Part shown: positions 50,077 through 63,520 of the stretch, in pieces
How positions within the stretch are numbered: the stretch's first letter is position 1
How the letters are laid out: each line of letters begins with the position of its first letter
From: Rotaria sp. Silwood1
Lineage: Eukaryota; Rotifera; Eurotatoria; Philodinida; Philodinidae
Reading direction: 5' to 3'
Assembly (NCBI GenBank): GCA_905250075.1
Contig: CAJNOP010000011.1
Coordinates: 928,769 to 992,768 of the forward strand
Length of the DNA stretch: 64,000 nucleotides
Notes under the pieces: generated by a model
The model's database searches: none
Seen by the model: only the letters and a program-made list of their open reading frames with translations
What the model was told of the DNA's origin: nothing
Position numbers and translations under genes: made by a program

Positions 50077-51496
50077 TTATAATTCTAAAAAATGCGTACT
50101 TGTATATAATCGTAAAACATATACAAATACGAACATCATGTATGGAGTAGTTGAAAGAGAAAAAAATTTCTTTTGCGGTAACTTATTTTTTTTTTGTTTT
50201 TGTAAGGAAAAATGCCTCTATTTAACCGGTTATTTATTATATCAATTAGTCATATCTCCATTCTTGTTTGTTGTGAAATATATGTTTGTAGTACCCCTTT
50301 AAATATACTAATACCGAATGGATGTTATGTTTAAGTAGTTATTTTTTAGGAATACAATCAATATAATTCTATCATGTTCTTTTTTTGTATAAATCATCTA
50401 AAGACATGTATTTAAGTGAAAAATGAATAACTTCATTAATGTTTTATTTTTTTTTTGTAGAATTTCTAGTTATTCTCTAATAAATTATGAAACCGTTGAA
50501 GACAAGATCTAAAGAAAAATGATAAGTATGCCTATGTTATGAAGCATTTGATTAGGATTAATAGCCTTTGAAATAAACACATCTATAATGAAACAGTAGT
50601 AGATAATATGAGGATTCGAAATAGACTGTTTGGTCATACACAACTCAAAGAGATTTTTTCAAAGGAGCAAAAATGAAGCTTCAGTATTCCATAGTACGAA
50701 CTTTCATGGATCGAGTGAATTCGAACATTATTTGTTTCTTCAAGAAAAATCAATGTTTGTCGTAACTAGGAATGATCAAGAGTTATTAGTATATGAGGAT
50801 TATGTAAGTATCCATTGAGTAATGAATAAGCAAAAAATGGTTTTTCACTTAATGTATCTTGATGATAGACTAATATTAAGAATATTAGATATAATGAATC
50901 ACTAAAAACGTTATAGGCAAAATATTCAGACGGTTATTTATTCTGCTGCATCCATTAACTAACTAGGAATATTTATAACAAAAGTCAATTTACACTGATT
51001 TATCATATTAGAAATATTATTTTCGAAAGCTTTTGAGAAATGACAAATTAAAATGTATTTATCATCTATATAATTGGTTAAAGAGCATCTCTAAATCATG
51101 TAATGAGTTTTGGACAAAGAAAAAAAGTTAGTTGTTATCGTTTCTTAACAACATTTATCTTTCCTGTCACTGAACGACATTGATGTTCTTCATTCTTTTT
51201 TTGCAATTGAAAGTGTCGGAAAAAACGTTACATTAGACTCTGCTTATTCTTTCTGCCATTTTAAAGATAAATATGAGTTAGAAAGGGCTGTAATAATTTG
51301 ATATTTCATCTTTCAACCAATAGAAATAACTGAGCTACTTTAATAAATGATATGACTCAGGCGTTGAAAATAAGAAGAACAGAAAAAAAGAACTCACCAT
51401 GGAAACTCGTTGAGTAAACGTAGATCATGTTATTTGTATTACTTCTTGTGGATAGATGTGAAACCTTGAAGAATCAAAACTTTTTTAACTTTTACT
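50077..51496 (+). other. Gene-free stretch
   Basis: AT-rich 3' flank of the Ninjurin gene and 5' flank of the ARM-TIR-SAM gene. A 62-codon frame at 50,630-50,818 has no recognisable domain. Confidence 0.35.
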
Positions 51497-53975
51497 ATGA
51501 GTGAGTTGATTACAAAACATTGTATTGTACTTGAACAATGGAAAGAAAGTAATCAATATCATCAAGATAGAGATGATATTTTAAATGATTTTCATACAGA
51601 ATTAAGTCGTCTTCAATCATCAAATAGTATTACATTTCGTCAAGAAATAAATAAAGTTACAACATTATTACGCACTAATGTTATAAATCTTAATGAATCA
51701 ATTTTAACATTTTTTCTTGATTATTTTATTCAATTATTGAAACAATGGCGTGATTTAATATATTTTAATGATTCAAACGATTCAGATATATTTGAAAATT
51801 TATCAATCATTTTAAAATATCATTCTGATGATTTGATGAATGAATTATTAGTTCAAGAATTTATTCAATGTCTTATCACAATTGCACGTATTGGAAAAGA
51901 AATGTTTACAAATCGAAATATCACAGTTATAACTCGTATGCTCAAGGCTTATACTGATATAGAGAGTTCTAATAAATCTCAATTTATGGAAGTGTCACAA
52001 TTTGATGATAGTATAATAAAATGTCTGTACACACCATATACTATTGAAGTTTTTGCTCAATTTAAATTATCAGTTAAATCTGAAGAACGTACACCAACAG
52101 AAGATTTTGTATTTAATGGCTTGTTTGATCATGTTTCACTTATGAATAGAGAAAAACTTCAAGAACAAGCGCTTGATTTACGTAAACATTTACTTGCATC
52201 AATAAGTGATTTACTTGATACATTTGAAATATCGCATGATGATTGGTCGGAATCAGCTGTTAAAATCTTTACAGATTTAACAACATTATTTCTCTATTCT
52301 GTACAAATGACTATAGTAAATGATATAGGTCTTGACGTACAAAAACATATTTGTGATACTGCTATTCGTATTCTTATTATTCCAACATATCGATCAATGA
52401 AACTTAATAACAATTGTCTTCAATATATTTATATGGGAACATCAAATGACAAAGTCTTAGATCATTTAAAAAGTCAAAAATTAACACCAACTATGTTTAA
52501 TATAGCTAATTTGTTTAAAAATGAAGGAGAAATTCAATTTAATGTTTATCGAATATTAGCCGCGATTATGACCGAAGATGATATCAAACGGCTTGATGAT
52601 CCGGGAGCTATAGCTAAAGTATTTCTTGATCATTTAACAGAGATAACAGATCGTTTAGGATGGGAAGTAAGAATAAAAAATCTATTGACTAGCTTAAAAA
52701 GTAAATATTTCAATTGAATATATACATGTATATACTCAATTATTTTATTATTTAGTTTTATTACAACATGATCAAATACGAGATGAAATATATAAACAAA
52801 ATGGTGTATCACTTTTTATTTATTGTGCAACTACAACAAAATATGATGCACTTATTCAACAACGAGCACTTGAAAATCTTTTAATAATGTCATTTCATGA
52901 AAAAGTTCATTTAAATTTAAAAGAAAATACCACTCTCATGACATATATTAAATCTATATCAAAAAATTCTACTGAATCAGATCTACAACGAGCAGCTGAA
53001 AGTTTATTATGGATATTGACAAAAGATGAAACATTGAAAGAATCAATAGATAATCAAACAACAGAGACGACTTATGATATAATGATTAGTTATTCACATA
53101 AAGATAAAGATTTATGCTTTCAGCTTTATGATCGTTTACAAAAAGATAATTTTCGTGTGTGGTTAGATCGTGATCAAATGCATGGAACACCTCTTGAATC
53201 TATGTCAAATGCAATTGAAAATTCGGAATTTGTATTTCTCTGTATGTCGGATGCATATAAACAAAGTGGATATTGTAAAATGGAAGCATATTATGCACTA
53301 GAACGACAATGTTGTATTATTCCACTAGTTATGAAATCACAATATAGACCTGATGGATGGCTTGGAATTGTTGTTACAGGAAGAATGCGTATCGATTTTC
53401 CAAAATATGGCTTTGAAGATGCTTATAATAAATTAATGATTGAGATTGATCGAAATCGAAAAGAGAGAAAAAAAGAGAGTCATTCACATCATCATGATTT
53501 ACCAGCGACTACTAAACCATCTGATAACACTTCGGCTAAAGAATATAAAGTAATAGAAAAAATGATATTTCAAGCAAAAAGGTAAGATTAAGATACAAAA
53601 AAGTAAAAGAAAAAAAAAATATTTTGCTTTTGATTTTTTAGTGATCATTGTTTACCGTCAAATATTGAACAATGGACAATCGATGATGTACAGCAATTTA
53701 TAATTAGACAAAAACTTGAAAGTTTTTTACCTATATGTTCACAAATGAATGGTACACGTCTTGTTCAATTATATCAAATGTGTATGAAGAATTCACCAGT
53801 AATGTTTCAATCGCTCAATAATCAACTTACTATGACGAATATTGAAAAGACAAAGTCTACAATTGAAATTATTGAATACTTGCAGTTTTTGGATGATCTT
53901 AAACCTTTTGTACCGATTTCATGTGAAAAAAGAGAAGTGATTGGTACTCGATCGGCTCTATGCATACTAACGTGA
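51497..53975 (+). CDS. ARM-TIR-SAM protein, possible NADase or innate-immunity factor
   Basis: Three exons (51497-52700, 52756-53581, 53642-53975) join in frame to 787 residues. Residues 1 to about 490 are all-helical, ARM/HEAT-like (LRKHLLASISDLLDTFEISH, QQRALENLLIMSFHEKV, LQRAAESLLWILTKDE). A TIR domain follows at about 505-640 (YDIMISYSHKDKDLCFQLYD, FRVWLDRDQMHGTPLESM, FVFLCMSDAYKQSGYCKMEA). The Glu of YCKMEA (about residue 578) sits where SARM1 and plant TIR NADases have the catalytic glutamate. Exon 3 adds a SAM-like domain (IEQWTIDDVQQFIIRQKLES). SARM1 has ARM-SAM-SAM-TIR, so the order here is different. ARM-TIR proteins are expanded in rotifers and molluscs (general knowledge). NADase activity is inference. 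Whether the ATG at 51,497 is the true start is not certain. Confidence 0.85.
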
Positions 53976-56900
53976 TGCTTCTTGTGCAATGGATATTTCC
54001 AATAAAATCATATTGCATGGATCTATCTTTTTCTGTGTCTTAACATTATGATAGAGCAGCCATATACAACAAAACATTCAACACTATTGTTTTTTTTCTA
54101 GTAACAATTGATGAGTTTTCAAGCAACATTGTTGCAATAAAAAAATCTTTCGAAAAAATTAGATAAATAAGTAGTTGATATTTGGTATAGTGTATACTTT
54201 ATGTGAAATATATTATATTTTTTTCTCACTGAATATAAGCCGTTTTGTCGGAATTTGGTAAATATACGATTCGCTGTAGGTGCACGAGAGGAAGATGGCA
54301 AAGAACAGGGGTGGCATGTTCATTTCCCTTTTGGAAAGGAAAATATATATAATCGACAAATTCAGATAAATTTCTTCTTGTTTCTTGATTTGTTACTCTC
54401 TCTTCAGATTTATCTTTCTTCAGATTATCTTTTATTTTCTTTGATTCTGTTTACTTGATTTGATATCTTCTCCTCAATTTCTTGAGTCTGTCTCTATGTC
54501 TACTTCATGATTTTTCAGTCAATTCCAAATCGTATGTATGTGCGTGCGAGAAAATTTAGTCTTGTCATTTGATGAAAAATTGTGATCTAAAATAGTTTTG
54601 ACAGTTGTTCGTTCCAAAATGTGTGAAGAAAACTAATCAGTGCATATTGTTGAGCAAGTTCTGCTCTATCGAACTGCTAAGGCCATCATTCTCGTTCATT
54701 CCAACTTTCTGATCGACTTTTTCGTACATTGTTCCGCTACAGTGCGTATCTATGAACACTATAAACATGCATGAGAGTTTTTTAGACTACTAAGGACTCT
54801 GGTGTAGTTTTTCAAGAAGAATCTAAATGTGGAATTGATTTTAAAATCCGAATGGATGATCGTGAACTATGATCGCTTTTCCGGTAAAAATATGACTTGA
54901 ATTTGTTGCAAAATACACAAAAAGCATCAATGTTATTTGATCCGTATCTCTCTAGAAATAGCGACCAAATACAGAAATTTTATAACCAAAATAATCAGTG
55001 CAAAAAGCTCTACAAATCCTGAAAATTTCACTGGATTTGGACATGATCGCTGAATCAACTAGTGAGATCCCATGAATATACCCATATATAAAATAGAGTC
55101 AATGTCAATGAACATTTTGAATTTTCATATTTTTTAGTGCATCGTTGTACATAAATAAATGATTGCGTTCTTTTAGATACGTAAATAAAGAATGAAGAGG
55201 CGAATACTTTAGAAATCCGTCAATAGTTTCAAATACACAGTAAATATTCCACTCAAGCTATTTGTTACCTGTCAACAGTAATTGAAATATCTGTTCATTT
55301 TGTATTTATGTTCAAGAAAAAAAAAGCAACAATCAGATAAAAAATATTGTTTTTTGCTGTATTTCTTTTTGATACTCGAATATATAAAATATGAAATTCA
55401 GTCACATGATATCTAGGTGCCTGATAATCCATTTATGAAAATGAGTTTTGATATTCTAAAAAAAGCTAATTACTGATTTTGTTGTTCCTTAATTTAGTAC
55501 ATATCACATCATCGTTTCGTTGATTCATTATTATGTATGAATTTTTCGTCATCAGTATTATCTTTTTTTGTCATTTAGTACAGTACGAGAACCTTTCCTC
55601 AACAGTAAAAACCAATCATATTTTTATATCATCGAGTGAAGAAAATATAATACTTGATTATACTAGTTCGTCGTCACTTTGTAAATGTTCTGATATTATT
55701 TCAATTAAATACACAAAAGAACGTCCTTGGGCAGTGTGAGATTTGGTGTAAGTGCGGAATACAGCGTGCGCATAAGTGCTTGAGGTGAACTTGTTTTTTT
55801 CTTGATGCACTCACACCCAAATTTGTCTCTATAAGGAGATCCTAAGATGCTCAACGTGGAAGATTAAAATACATCTTTAATTTTATACATTCTTTGATTC
55901 ATAGACTTTACGGAGAGCGCAATCGAAGAAAAACTGATGCTATCCAGTTGTCGTGATTAGTCTTATTAAATCAAACGTCTTACAATGTATACAAAAAAAC
56001 TGATCTTGCCTAAATATGACAAAGAAAGACGCTTTAATATGCTTTATAGTATGTTAATTTTTTTCATAAACTGACCGTAATTTTTTAAGCTTTGCCTGAA
56101 TTACTACAAATATTATATGATGCATTTATACCATTTTCGATTCACTGCATCTCCCTTAAGAAGGGCACTATAAACTTCTTCCTATTCCACCACACATTTG
56201 ACATATCTCCGTCCTTTTCTTACTACTTTTGCAAGCATAGCATCAACCTGGATTAGTAGTTGTGGAATTGGTAGAATATGTTTGTAGGAAATGTCCAAGT
56301 ATTTGAATTCTACTTAAAACAATCTTAAACAACCAAAGAGTGTTTTCAGACTTTTGTTGCATTAATAAGGCGACAATGGAAACTGATTGATAAAAATTGT
56401 TAGCAATATGAATGATAATTAAACTATTGTAAAAGTTTAAAACTCATTCCGTATTTTTATTCTTTTATAACTCTTTTAATATTCAGTTATAATACTTATA
56501 TAAAAAATCTAGTGAATAATTCAAATTTCAACAGAAAATAGAATAACATGGATGATGCCTGTCTATTTTTAGGCGAAAATGCTTTAATTTAAGATAATTC
56601 AATTCTAACTGTCAAGAGAATTGCAATTAGCATGAGATAAGAAAAAGAACGATCTCTAACATCAATATCAACGTTATAAATCTTTCAAACATTTGCAAAT
56701 ATTATTGTACATAAGATTTAAACTGTATGTCTCAATACTCGATTCAATATCAGTTATTGCATTCCAGACATATCACAAAAATTATCGGCAAATAAGTACA
56801 AAAAAATGATGAAAAATAAAAGAATGTTTCAATTAAATAATGTTCACTTTGTACAGGTGCACTTATCAAACAAGATATTGTTTGCTTGTTCTCTCTTCAA

Positions 56901-59835
56901 GCGAAAAGCTTCTTCCTACATTTCAATTTGGAAAAAAATAAATTGAACCGAAGTGAAAGTACTGAAGTTACAACGATAATTCGTTGTCATAGAATCGATA
57001 AAGAATCCAAGATATCAAATACGAGGTCATATCTTGACAAACGATGTCAATATGAGTCTTTCTTGTGATATAGACTTACTACATTTTTTACTTCAGCACA
57101 AAGACTGAACAAATGAGAATTTTGGTGACATTGAAAAGTCGTGTTATTTCACTAACAGTTTTGTAATTCAATTGTATTTGATATTATTGCTTTTGATTAT
57201 CATCTCATTGTTTAATGAAGACATTACTCAATCGACAACGATAAACCTATTCTTTTTAGACGTGTTGTAAAAATAAGATCATAAGTGAATGATTGACTAT
57301 ATGGATCGAAAAAAAAATACGGTCGTCAGTTGTTTATCATAGTAATATGATTTTTAGCCAAACTAGGTTATTTTATTTCTCCTTTACATAGAAAGATAAA
57401 GCAAACTGAGATGAAAAATTTTTCTTTCAACACTAATGTTTGACCACATACTAAAGAAGTCAGAGAAATTTTCGACGTTATTTTTAGCAGAACTTGCTGA
57501 AGTAATCCGAATCAAGTCACATAATTTTTTAAACGGAAGAAAATATTTGATCAGCACGACAGATTAAATAACCGATCAAATAAATATATAAATCATCGAT
57601 ATAAAAATTAAATGATCAGTGAATAATAATAAAATGAACAGTTTACTAAATACAAGTGATTCATCAGTAGAAAAATAAGTTTTAACCGTATTAAGTACAA
57701 TAGTATGAGAAAAAGAAATTCGAATAAATAAGAAAAAACCAGAAAGAACAGTTAACAGAAACTCAAGGAAGCATTGAGACAAGAGAAAATGAAATTATTT
57801 TCTCACCAATGGGAACTGTTTTTCTAATAACGGTGGTTTGCAATATTTTATATTTTAAACTAATAATCATACCAACAATGTGGTTATATATGTAGTTCTT
57901 AAAAGTCCCTTGACAGTTACATTTTGGCCTTTTACAATCTCAGCCATTATCCATTTTCATACATCAAGTATTCAATAATTTTGTGCATTGATTAAATGTC
58001 GACCACATTTTATTTTTTCATTTATTTAAATTTTCTAGAGATATTGGTTGTAAAGCAAAATCTAGCGTATAATGTTTTTTCAGACTCATTTGAAATACAA
58101 ATTACATCCTTTGTTGATTGAGTCCATTGATAACATAAAGTTCATATTTCTAAAGATATTATTGGTTCAGTAGCAAATAATTTTTCATTGATTGATGTGA
58201 CATCTCGTTCGATGGATCAATTGTTGACAATATTTGAAGCTATTATCGCAAGTCTTGATAGAATATGACATTTTCTATATGTTCTATCATTTTCATTGTT
58301 TTGTTGGTGGCTTCTAGAGTTTTGTTTGTACTTCATATAAAAAATTGTATACTTTTGTACGAACCAATATTTTCTTTGAGCCATTCGTCACAAAAATAAT
58401 TCGTAAAAACTAATATTGATAATTTTTTTGTTTGTTGTTTTTATTACATTTCTTCATAAATAATGTTGATGTTAATGTGAATAATTCTGTAGCATTGAAT
58501 GATTGAAGCATTTCGCTATCTTCTTTTATCTCTTTCGGAATATGTTCATGATCTGTTTAAGTCAAACTATAACACAATTTAACTTCTATGCATATCTTTT
58601 TATTTTATTTTATGTTATTCAATTAGATTAACTGATTCTCAAATTTATTTGCAGACCTAATTGATTAATAACTGATCAATCATTCGATTTACTAGTTTTA
58701 TAATATTGGAATGTACTGATCATATCATTTTTAGTACTGATCACTTGAATCATGGCCTCTTTCAAAAAAATTAGAAAAAGCTCAGTAGCTTTCAGTATTT
58801 TTAGAATGATAATGTGGTACCTCGACCGATTGACAAATACTTTTCAGGCTTCATGGTAGTGACTTTGAACTATGGAATGGTATATTCTATACTTAATTGT
58901 AAATTCTCAATACGTTGTAAAAAAGAAAATAATCAATATAGAAAACGAAAGTATATTCTAGGAATGTTCAAAGGATTCATCGACGGTTTTCTAATTTTCT
59001 GATACTACAATATTTAAGAAGTGAGAAGTAAGAAATTCGATTTTCTAATTAAAAAATTGAAAATGAATTCATATGGACATTTCTGGAACTTCGTAGACTA
59101 TTTATTAATTAGAACATTTTGTATGAATTCAAAAGCCAGTTTTCCCTTCCATTTTTCAATCGAAAGTTCGTCGATGTATTTCATTTCGCATGTGTATACA
59201 TAATGCACAAAAAAACGAAAATATTACAATCCGATAAGGTAAAGCAATTTTTTAAAGTCATAAACAATAGAAAGAAATCTAATTTAAAGTTTCCAAGATT
59301 TGAAAAAAATAGTACGTAAAAAGCTGTTAAGTTATAATAACTAACATAATTCAAGAAACTCTGGATGATACGCAATCATAAACAGAAAAATATACCTCGG
59401 CAATCCATTATTGTTTATCTTAGGTACTTTTAAAAATTGTTTAACAAACATTAGTTAAAAAAACCTCATCTTTTCTTCCATGATAAATCATTCAGGACTT
59501 TTCAGGTTGTATGAATACTTGCTGTATCTTCTTTATTAAATATTTCAGACATACAAACTAAATAAAATAGTCATTCCTTGACCTTGTAAATTTGTCGTAA
59601 TAAATGTATTTCGTTCAATACAAATAGAATAACTTTTGATGCTGTCAATTATTTATATTGATATAATATAACAAACATCGATTAGTTATTAAAATAACCG
59701 ATCATAAAAATGAGAAGTCAGAATTAAAAAATTATTCAAATTACCAAAAAACTATTCACATGATTTAATAAAACTTTGTGGAGTATTTGTAACGTTTCAT
59801 TATCAAAGCCTTTAATATAAAAATCAATTGTTCTT
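53976..59835. other. Gene-poor 6 kb with scattered coding-like scraps
   Basis: No intact gene. Two short protein-like segments stand out on the plus strand: around 56,090-56,150 (LPELLQILYDAFIPF, after a TTTTAAG) and 58,150-58,268 (NNFSLIDVTSRSMDQLLTIF, ending in TGA). Both are unassigned and may be relics of degraded genes. No inverted repeats or RNA genes were seen. Confidence 0.3.
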
Positions 59836-59849
59836 CTAAAAGTACGAAA

Positions 59850-61213
59850 AATAGTATAGAAACATTAATAAAAGCGAATTACTTTTGTTAATAGTTTGTT
59901 TTCTTTGACGACCCAAATATCTGACTAATATGGTACAACTACACTTTAACGCTTGAAATATATCTCCAACAAATGGATCAAAACGAAAATTTATTTCATG
60001 AATAAGCTGCTCATAGAAGAAAAAGAGAATATAGATGTATACATGATACATAGGGGAATCAAAAAATTCTGAGAATTTTAAAAAGAAGCGTGCCGGATTT
60101 GGTGACTTATTCGGAATTAAAAAAATAAAACATACCATATTGTAGAGCAAGTCGAGACGTGTCAAATGGTATATCGCAAATCTTGTTTTCATAAGATTTT
60201 GAGGGGACCAGACTGGATTTACTGGTAGGCGACCATCGAGTGAAAGCACTGACCATTGTGGGCCTCGGTATCAGTCGAAAGTGTTTGTAAAAATAATTTT
60301 CCTATATACACTTTTGTAGCGCTTTTCACGGACTACAAGCTCATACACTCAGCATCTCCGATCGTCCTATCTTTGATAGGGAAAAATACGACTTTTCGAT
60401 GATCCACCATCGTTTTCCACGAGTAGTGGCTGTTCGTGAGTCATTGAATCCATGGGCGTCTATCAGTAAATCCAGTATGGTTCCTCAAAATCTTATGAAA
60501 ACAAGATTTGCGATATACAATTCGACGCGCCTCGACTTGCTCTATAACATGGTGTGTTTGGTTTTTTTAATTCTGGATAGGTTATCAAACCCGACATAGT
60601 TCTTTATAAAATTTTCAGAACTTTTTGATCCCCCTAGTACTTAGATTATGTCGGATGCTTTGATTGAGTTATTAGGCCATAAAAAAAACACGTACTCTAG
60701 AACTTGCTAAGTTGGTCACTAATAAAACTGGATCAATTTAATAACTTTTTGGATTAGTTTCATCGTTTGAACAAAATGTTGACCATGCACATACGTATAT
60801 AATATCAATTTTAACGGTGACCTGATCAGGACCATAATTTGTTGTATGAATGGAAACACGCATTGATTCAACTTGTTGATATATACCTGCATCAGATATT
60901 CTTGTGATTGTTCTTTCTCTTCAAATAAATATTCCTAAAATAATAAACAAGGATTCAAAAAATATACAATAGTTTGTCTTTTAATTGACGAGACAAATTG
61001 TCCACCATCGCAAATGTCAAATTTTGTCCTAATATTTGATCGCCATGTCATATAATTAGCATTTTTTAACAATATTTTACACAGATAACCGAATACTTGT
61101 TGATCACAAGAGAACTGTTGTATAAGTGCTGGTACTAAAGAAACTCTGAACAAGCAAAAAGTAACCTTGAAAAAATTATTCAATCTTCTATCTAAAATAC
61201 CACATTTTCGCAA
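59850..61213 (-). pseudogene. Unidentified gene remnant interrupted by a foldback element
   Basis: Protein-like pieces follow one another on the minus strand. One at 61,180-60,975 has VSLVPALIQQFSCDQQVFGY and TKFDICDGGQFVSSIKRQTI. One after an acceptor-like TTTTAG at about 60,940 has EYLFEEKEQSQEYLMQ. In a shifted frame, 60,900-60,740 reads VSIHTTNYGPDQVTVKIDII. Beyond the inserted element, 60,010-59,880 reads HEINFRFDPFVGDIFQALKC and VRYLGRQRKQTI. Frames change and stops intervene, so the gene appears broken or has very short introns. I do not recognise the family. Confidence 0.4.
60053..60634. mobile_element. TA-flanked foldback element (Tc1/mariner-type MITE)
   Basis: Long inverted arms: the left arm (60,053 to about 60,235, beginning GGGGAATCAAAAAATTC) is the imperfect reverse complement of the right arm (about 60,456-60,634, ending AACTTTTTGATCCCCC). 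Shared inner blocks include TATCGCAAATCTTGTTTTCA and CTGGATTTACTG. The element is bordered by TA on both sides (60,051-60,052 and 60,635-60,636), as for Tc1/mariner insertions. The spacer of about 220 bp has no transposase. The element lies inside the broken minus-strand gene. Confidence 0.75.
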
Positions 61214-62668
61214 GATATTTTTTTAAGTGTTAAATTTTATATTTGACACTATCTAGAAACAGAAATCATAGATTTCGATCTCGTCGGATGCCACAAAGTT
61301 CCGCGAATAATCCCATAACTTCCGACAGAATCATATCGGAATTGGTCGAAAGATACAGAGAGTCATCAGATTCATTGGTACAGGATCCTCTCGAACTTTC
61401 ATCTGAACATAACATCTTGTCTGACCCTCCTCACCTCCTTATCATATCCTCCTATTTCCTTCTTCGCATGCAATCAGTTGTGAATTAACACTTAAAATCA
61501 TGTTTGCTTCAATTTATTAGCATATTTTATTCTTGAATAATAACTTTAAAAAAAAGATAAAATAAAATATAACAACAATAAACTGAAAAGTATATTAAGT
61601 TAAGATGAAAAGAAAAGAAAAGAACGAAACTAAAAACGTAAAATTAAAATCAAATGAAATACAATGAAGCACAAAGATATAAAAATAAAATAACATAAAT
61701 AAAAGTTGAATGAGACAAAATAGAATCAATAATTCATAGTTACTATTGATTGACTTCACGTCATAATATGATTTAAAACGAAATAAAATTAGAAAATCAA
61801 AATAATGGTATAGTGTCAGATCCTATATGAGTCAAACTTTTGCTTGCAGATTCCAGAAGTCATTCATGCACTTGTTTTATATTTTTCGCCGTACAGTTTT
61901 CATACTACAATTAGCGTATCAGAAAATTTCAAATTTAATTCACAATTAAATAAAATGGCTCTTATTACAGAGTGATTTCTGTAAAGTGGACTTTTAGACT
62001 TAAAACGTTTTGATTGTACAATCCTCTATATTGTTGCAACAGGAATGGTTTATCATTGATCACCTTATGTTAAAATTATTGTTATCGATTTGCTCCATTT
62101 TATTTTTATCTACTATTTTTCAATAGCTATTTGTCATAATTGACTTTGTTTTCTTATAAAAACAAATTAAGAAGAACACCTAGAGGATCAACTGATTGAA
62201 AAGCAGAAAAAATCGGACCTCAATATACAGACATCTTCGCAAAGTACACCAAGTCAGGTTACATTGATTTTAAACAATATTAAAATTGAGTTTCACTAGA
62301 GTTTTTAGGCTTTCCGATAATTCCACGTAAAAAATCGCAAAATATTAATATTTTGAAATGTCTATATGATCAAAAATCTGTTTTACTTATTTTTTTTTGT
62401 GTCGTCTTACTCCATTGCTGTGTTATTTGATAAACACATCTTTTTATATCATCAATATTATGTTTTATATTTTTTCTTGTACAAAAATGAAATAAACAAA
62501 AATACAAACGAATACAAAATGGTATAAATAAGATAAACATACAGTAAAATAAATAAAATTAATGTAAGATAAAACTAAAATCGAATAACAAAAATCATAC
62601 TCGCTTCTGATTGATTTCATGTCGTAACATAATCTAAAATAGAATAAAACAGTATTAAACTATATTAA
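61214..62668. other. Low-complexity, strand-asymmetric stretch
   Basis: 61,545-61,740 and 62,470-62,660 are A-rich and T-poor on the plus strand (AAATAAAATA-like words). Each ends in a diverged copy of the same 50 bp block (TGATTGACTTCACGTCATAA at about 61,745; TGATTGATTTCATGTCGTAA at about 62,610). An 81-codon frame at 61,243-61,488 is somewhat GC-richer but unassigned. Confidence 0.45.
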
Positions 62669-63012
62669 CCCTTTCTTTCCGAATGGTACCTATAGGTACC
62701 ATTTTTTTAAAGTCTCGTTCTCTTGAGCTATAAGACATATAGAAACTGATTTAATACCACCCTAAGGCACATCTATTGCAGATTGTATATCAATAATCTG
62801 AATATAAAATTCTTCATAAAATCTATATGTGCTGCTCAAACAAATGTACTATGTTATGGCGTGCGCTAGATTTGTGCCATAAAACAATGCTATATTAGCA
62901 CATAGCCGATGTGATTCACACTTTTCTTGTGCATATTAGAGATCATTGTGGTCACAAATGCTGGACGAATTTCAGTTTCAGACCTTAAACTTTAGCTATA
63001 GGAAAGAAAGGG
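62669..63012. mobile_element. piggyBac-like MITE with TTAA target duplication
   Basis: A 344 bp element starts CCCTTTCTTTCC and ends GGAAAGAAAGGG, a perfect 12 bp terminal inverted repeat with CCC ends. It is flanked on both sides by TTAA (62,665-62,668 and 63,013-63,016), the piggyBac target site. Just inside the left end is a 22 bp perfect palindrome around GGTACCTATAGGTACC (62,683-62,704). There is no coding capacity, so it is non-autonomous. Confidence 0.85.
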
Positions 63013-63520
63013 TTAAAAAAACATCAAACATAATACAAAAATATAAAACAATACACAGGAAAATAAAGTACGATAAACTAAAGTACAAAAACTAAACTTC
63101 CAACTGTTTAAAAAAAAATTTAGCGACAATATATACTCGTTGTAGAAAATAAAAAAATTATCGACTTCCTATATAAAAAATGTTTTGATTTCATACATTA
63201 GTAATATTTCTTACTAACGTCTTTGCCTTCTCTTTATTTCTTTCTAGATACACATGAGTAACCTTTTATTTTGAATGTGTTTAGTCTTAACTGTCTCTCT
63301 TTCATCAGCGAACTTTAATGATGATGATTTCTTTTGTTCGTTATTATTTGCATTATCAACGATAGTCACCATATCAATATGTTTTTTTTCTCTTGCTCTC
63401 CTCGTTGAGACAATGAATGAGTGACGCCATTTGTTATTTGTAGAAAATGAAAAAAAATGCTGAGCAGCGAAATGAATGTGACAGATGCGTAATTGTTGAA
63501 TAAGCGATTCTTTTTGTTTT
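63013..63520. other. Spacer with A-rich block
   Basis: 63,017-63,105 is another A-rich, T-poor block like those at 61,545 and 62,470. The remainder shows no gene. Confidence 0.4.

Noticed and set aside
50630-50818. 62-codon plus-strand frame
   Set aside because: No domain, and no consistent splice or frame continuation.
61243-61488. 81-codon, GC-richer Ser/Arg-rich frame
   Set aside because: Unusual composition was noted, but there is no motif or exon context; may be part of an unknown repeat.
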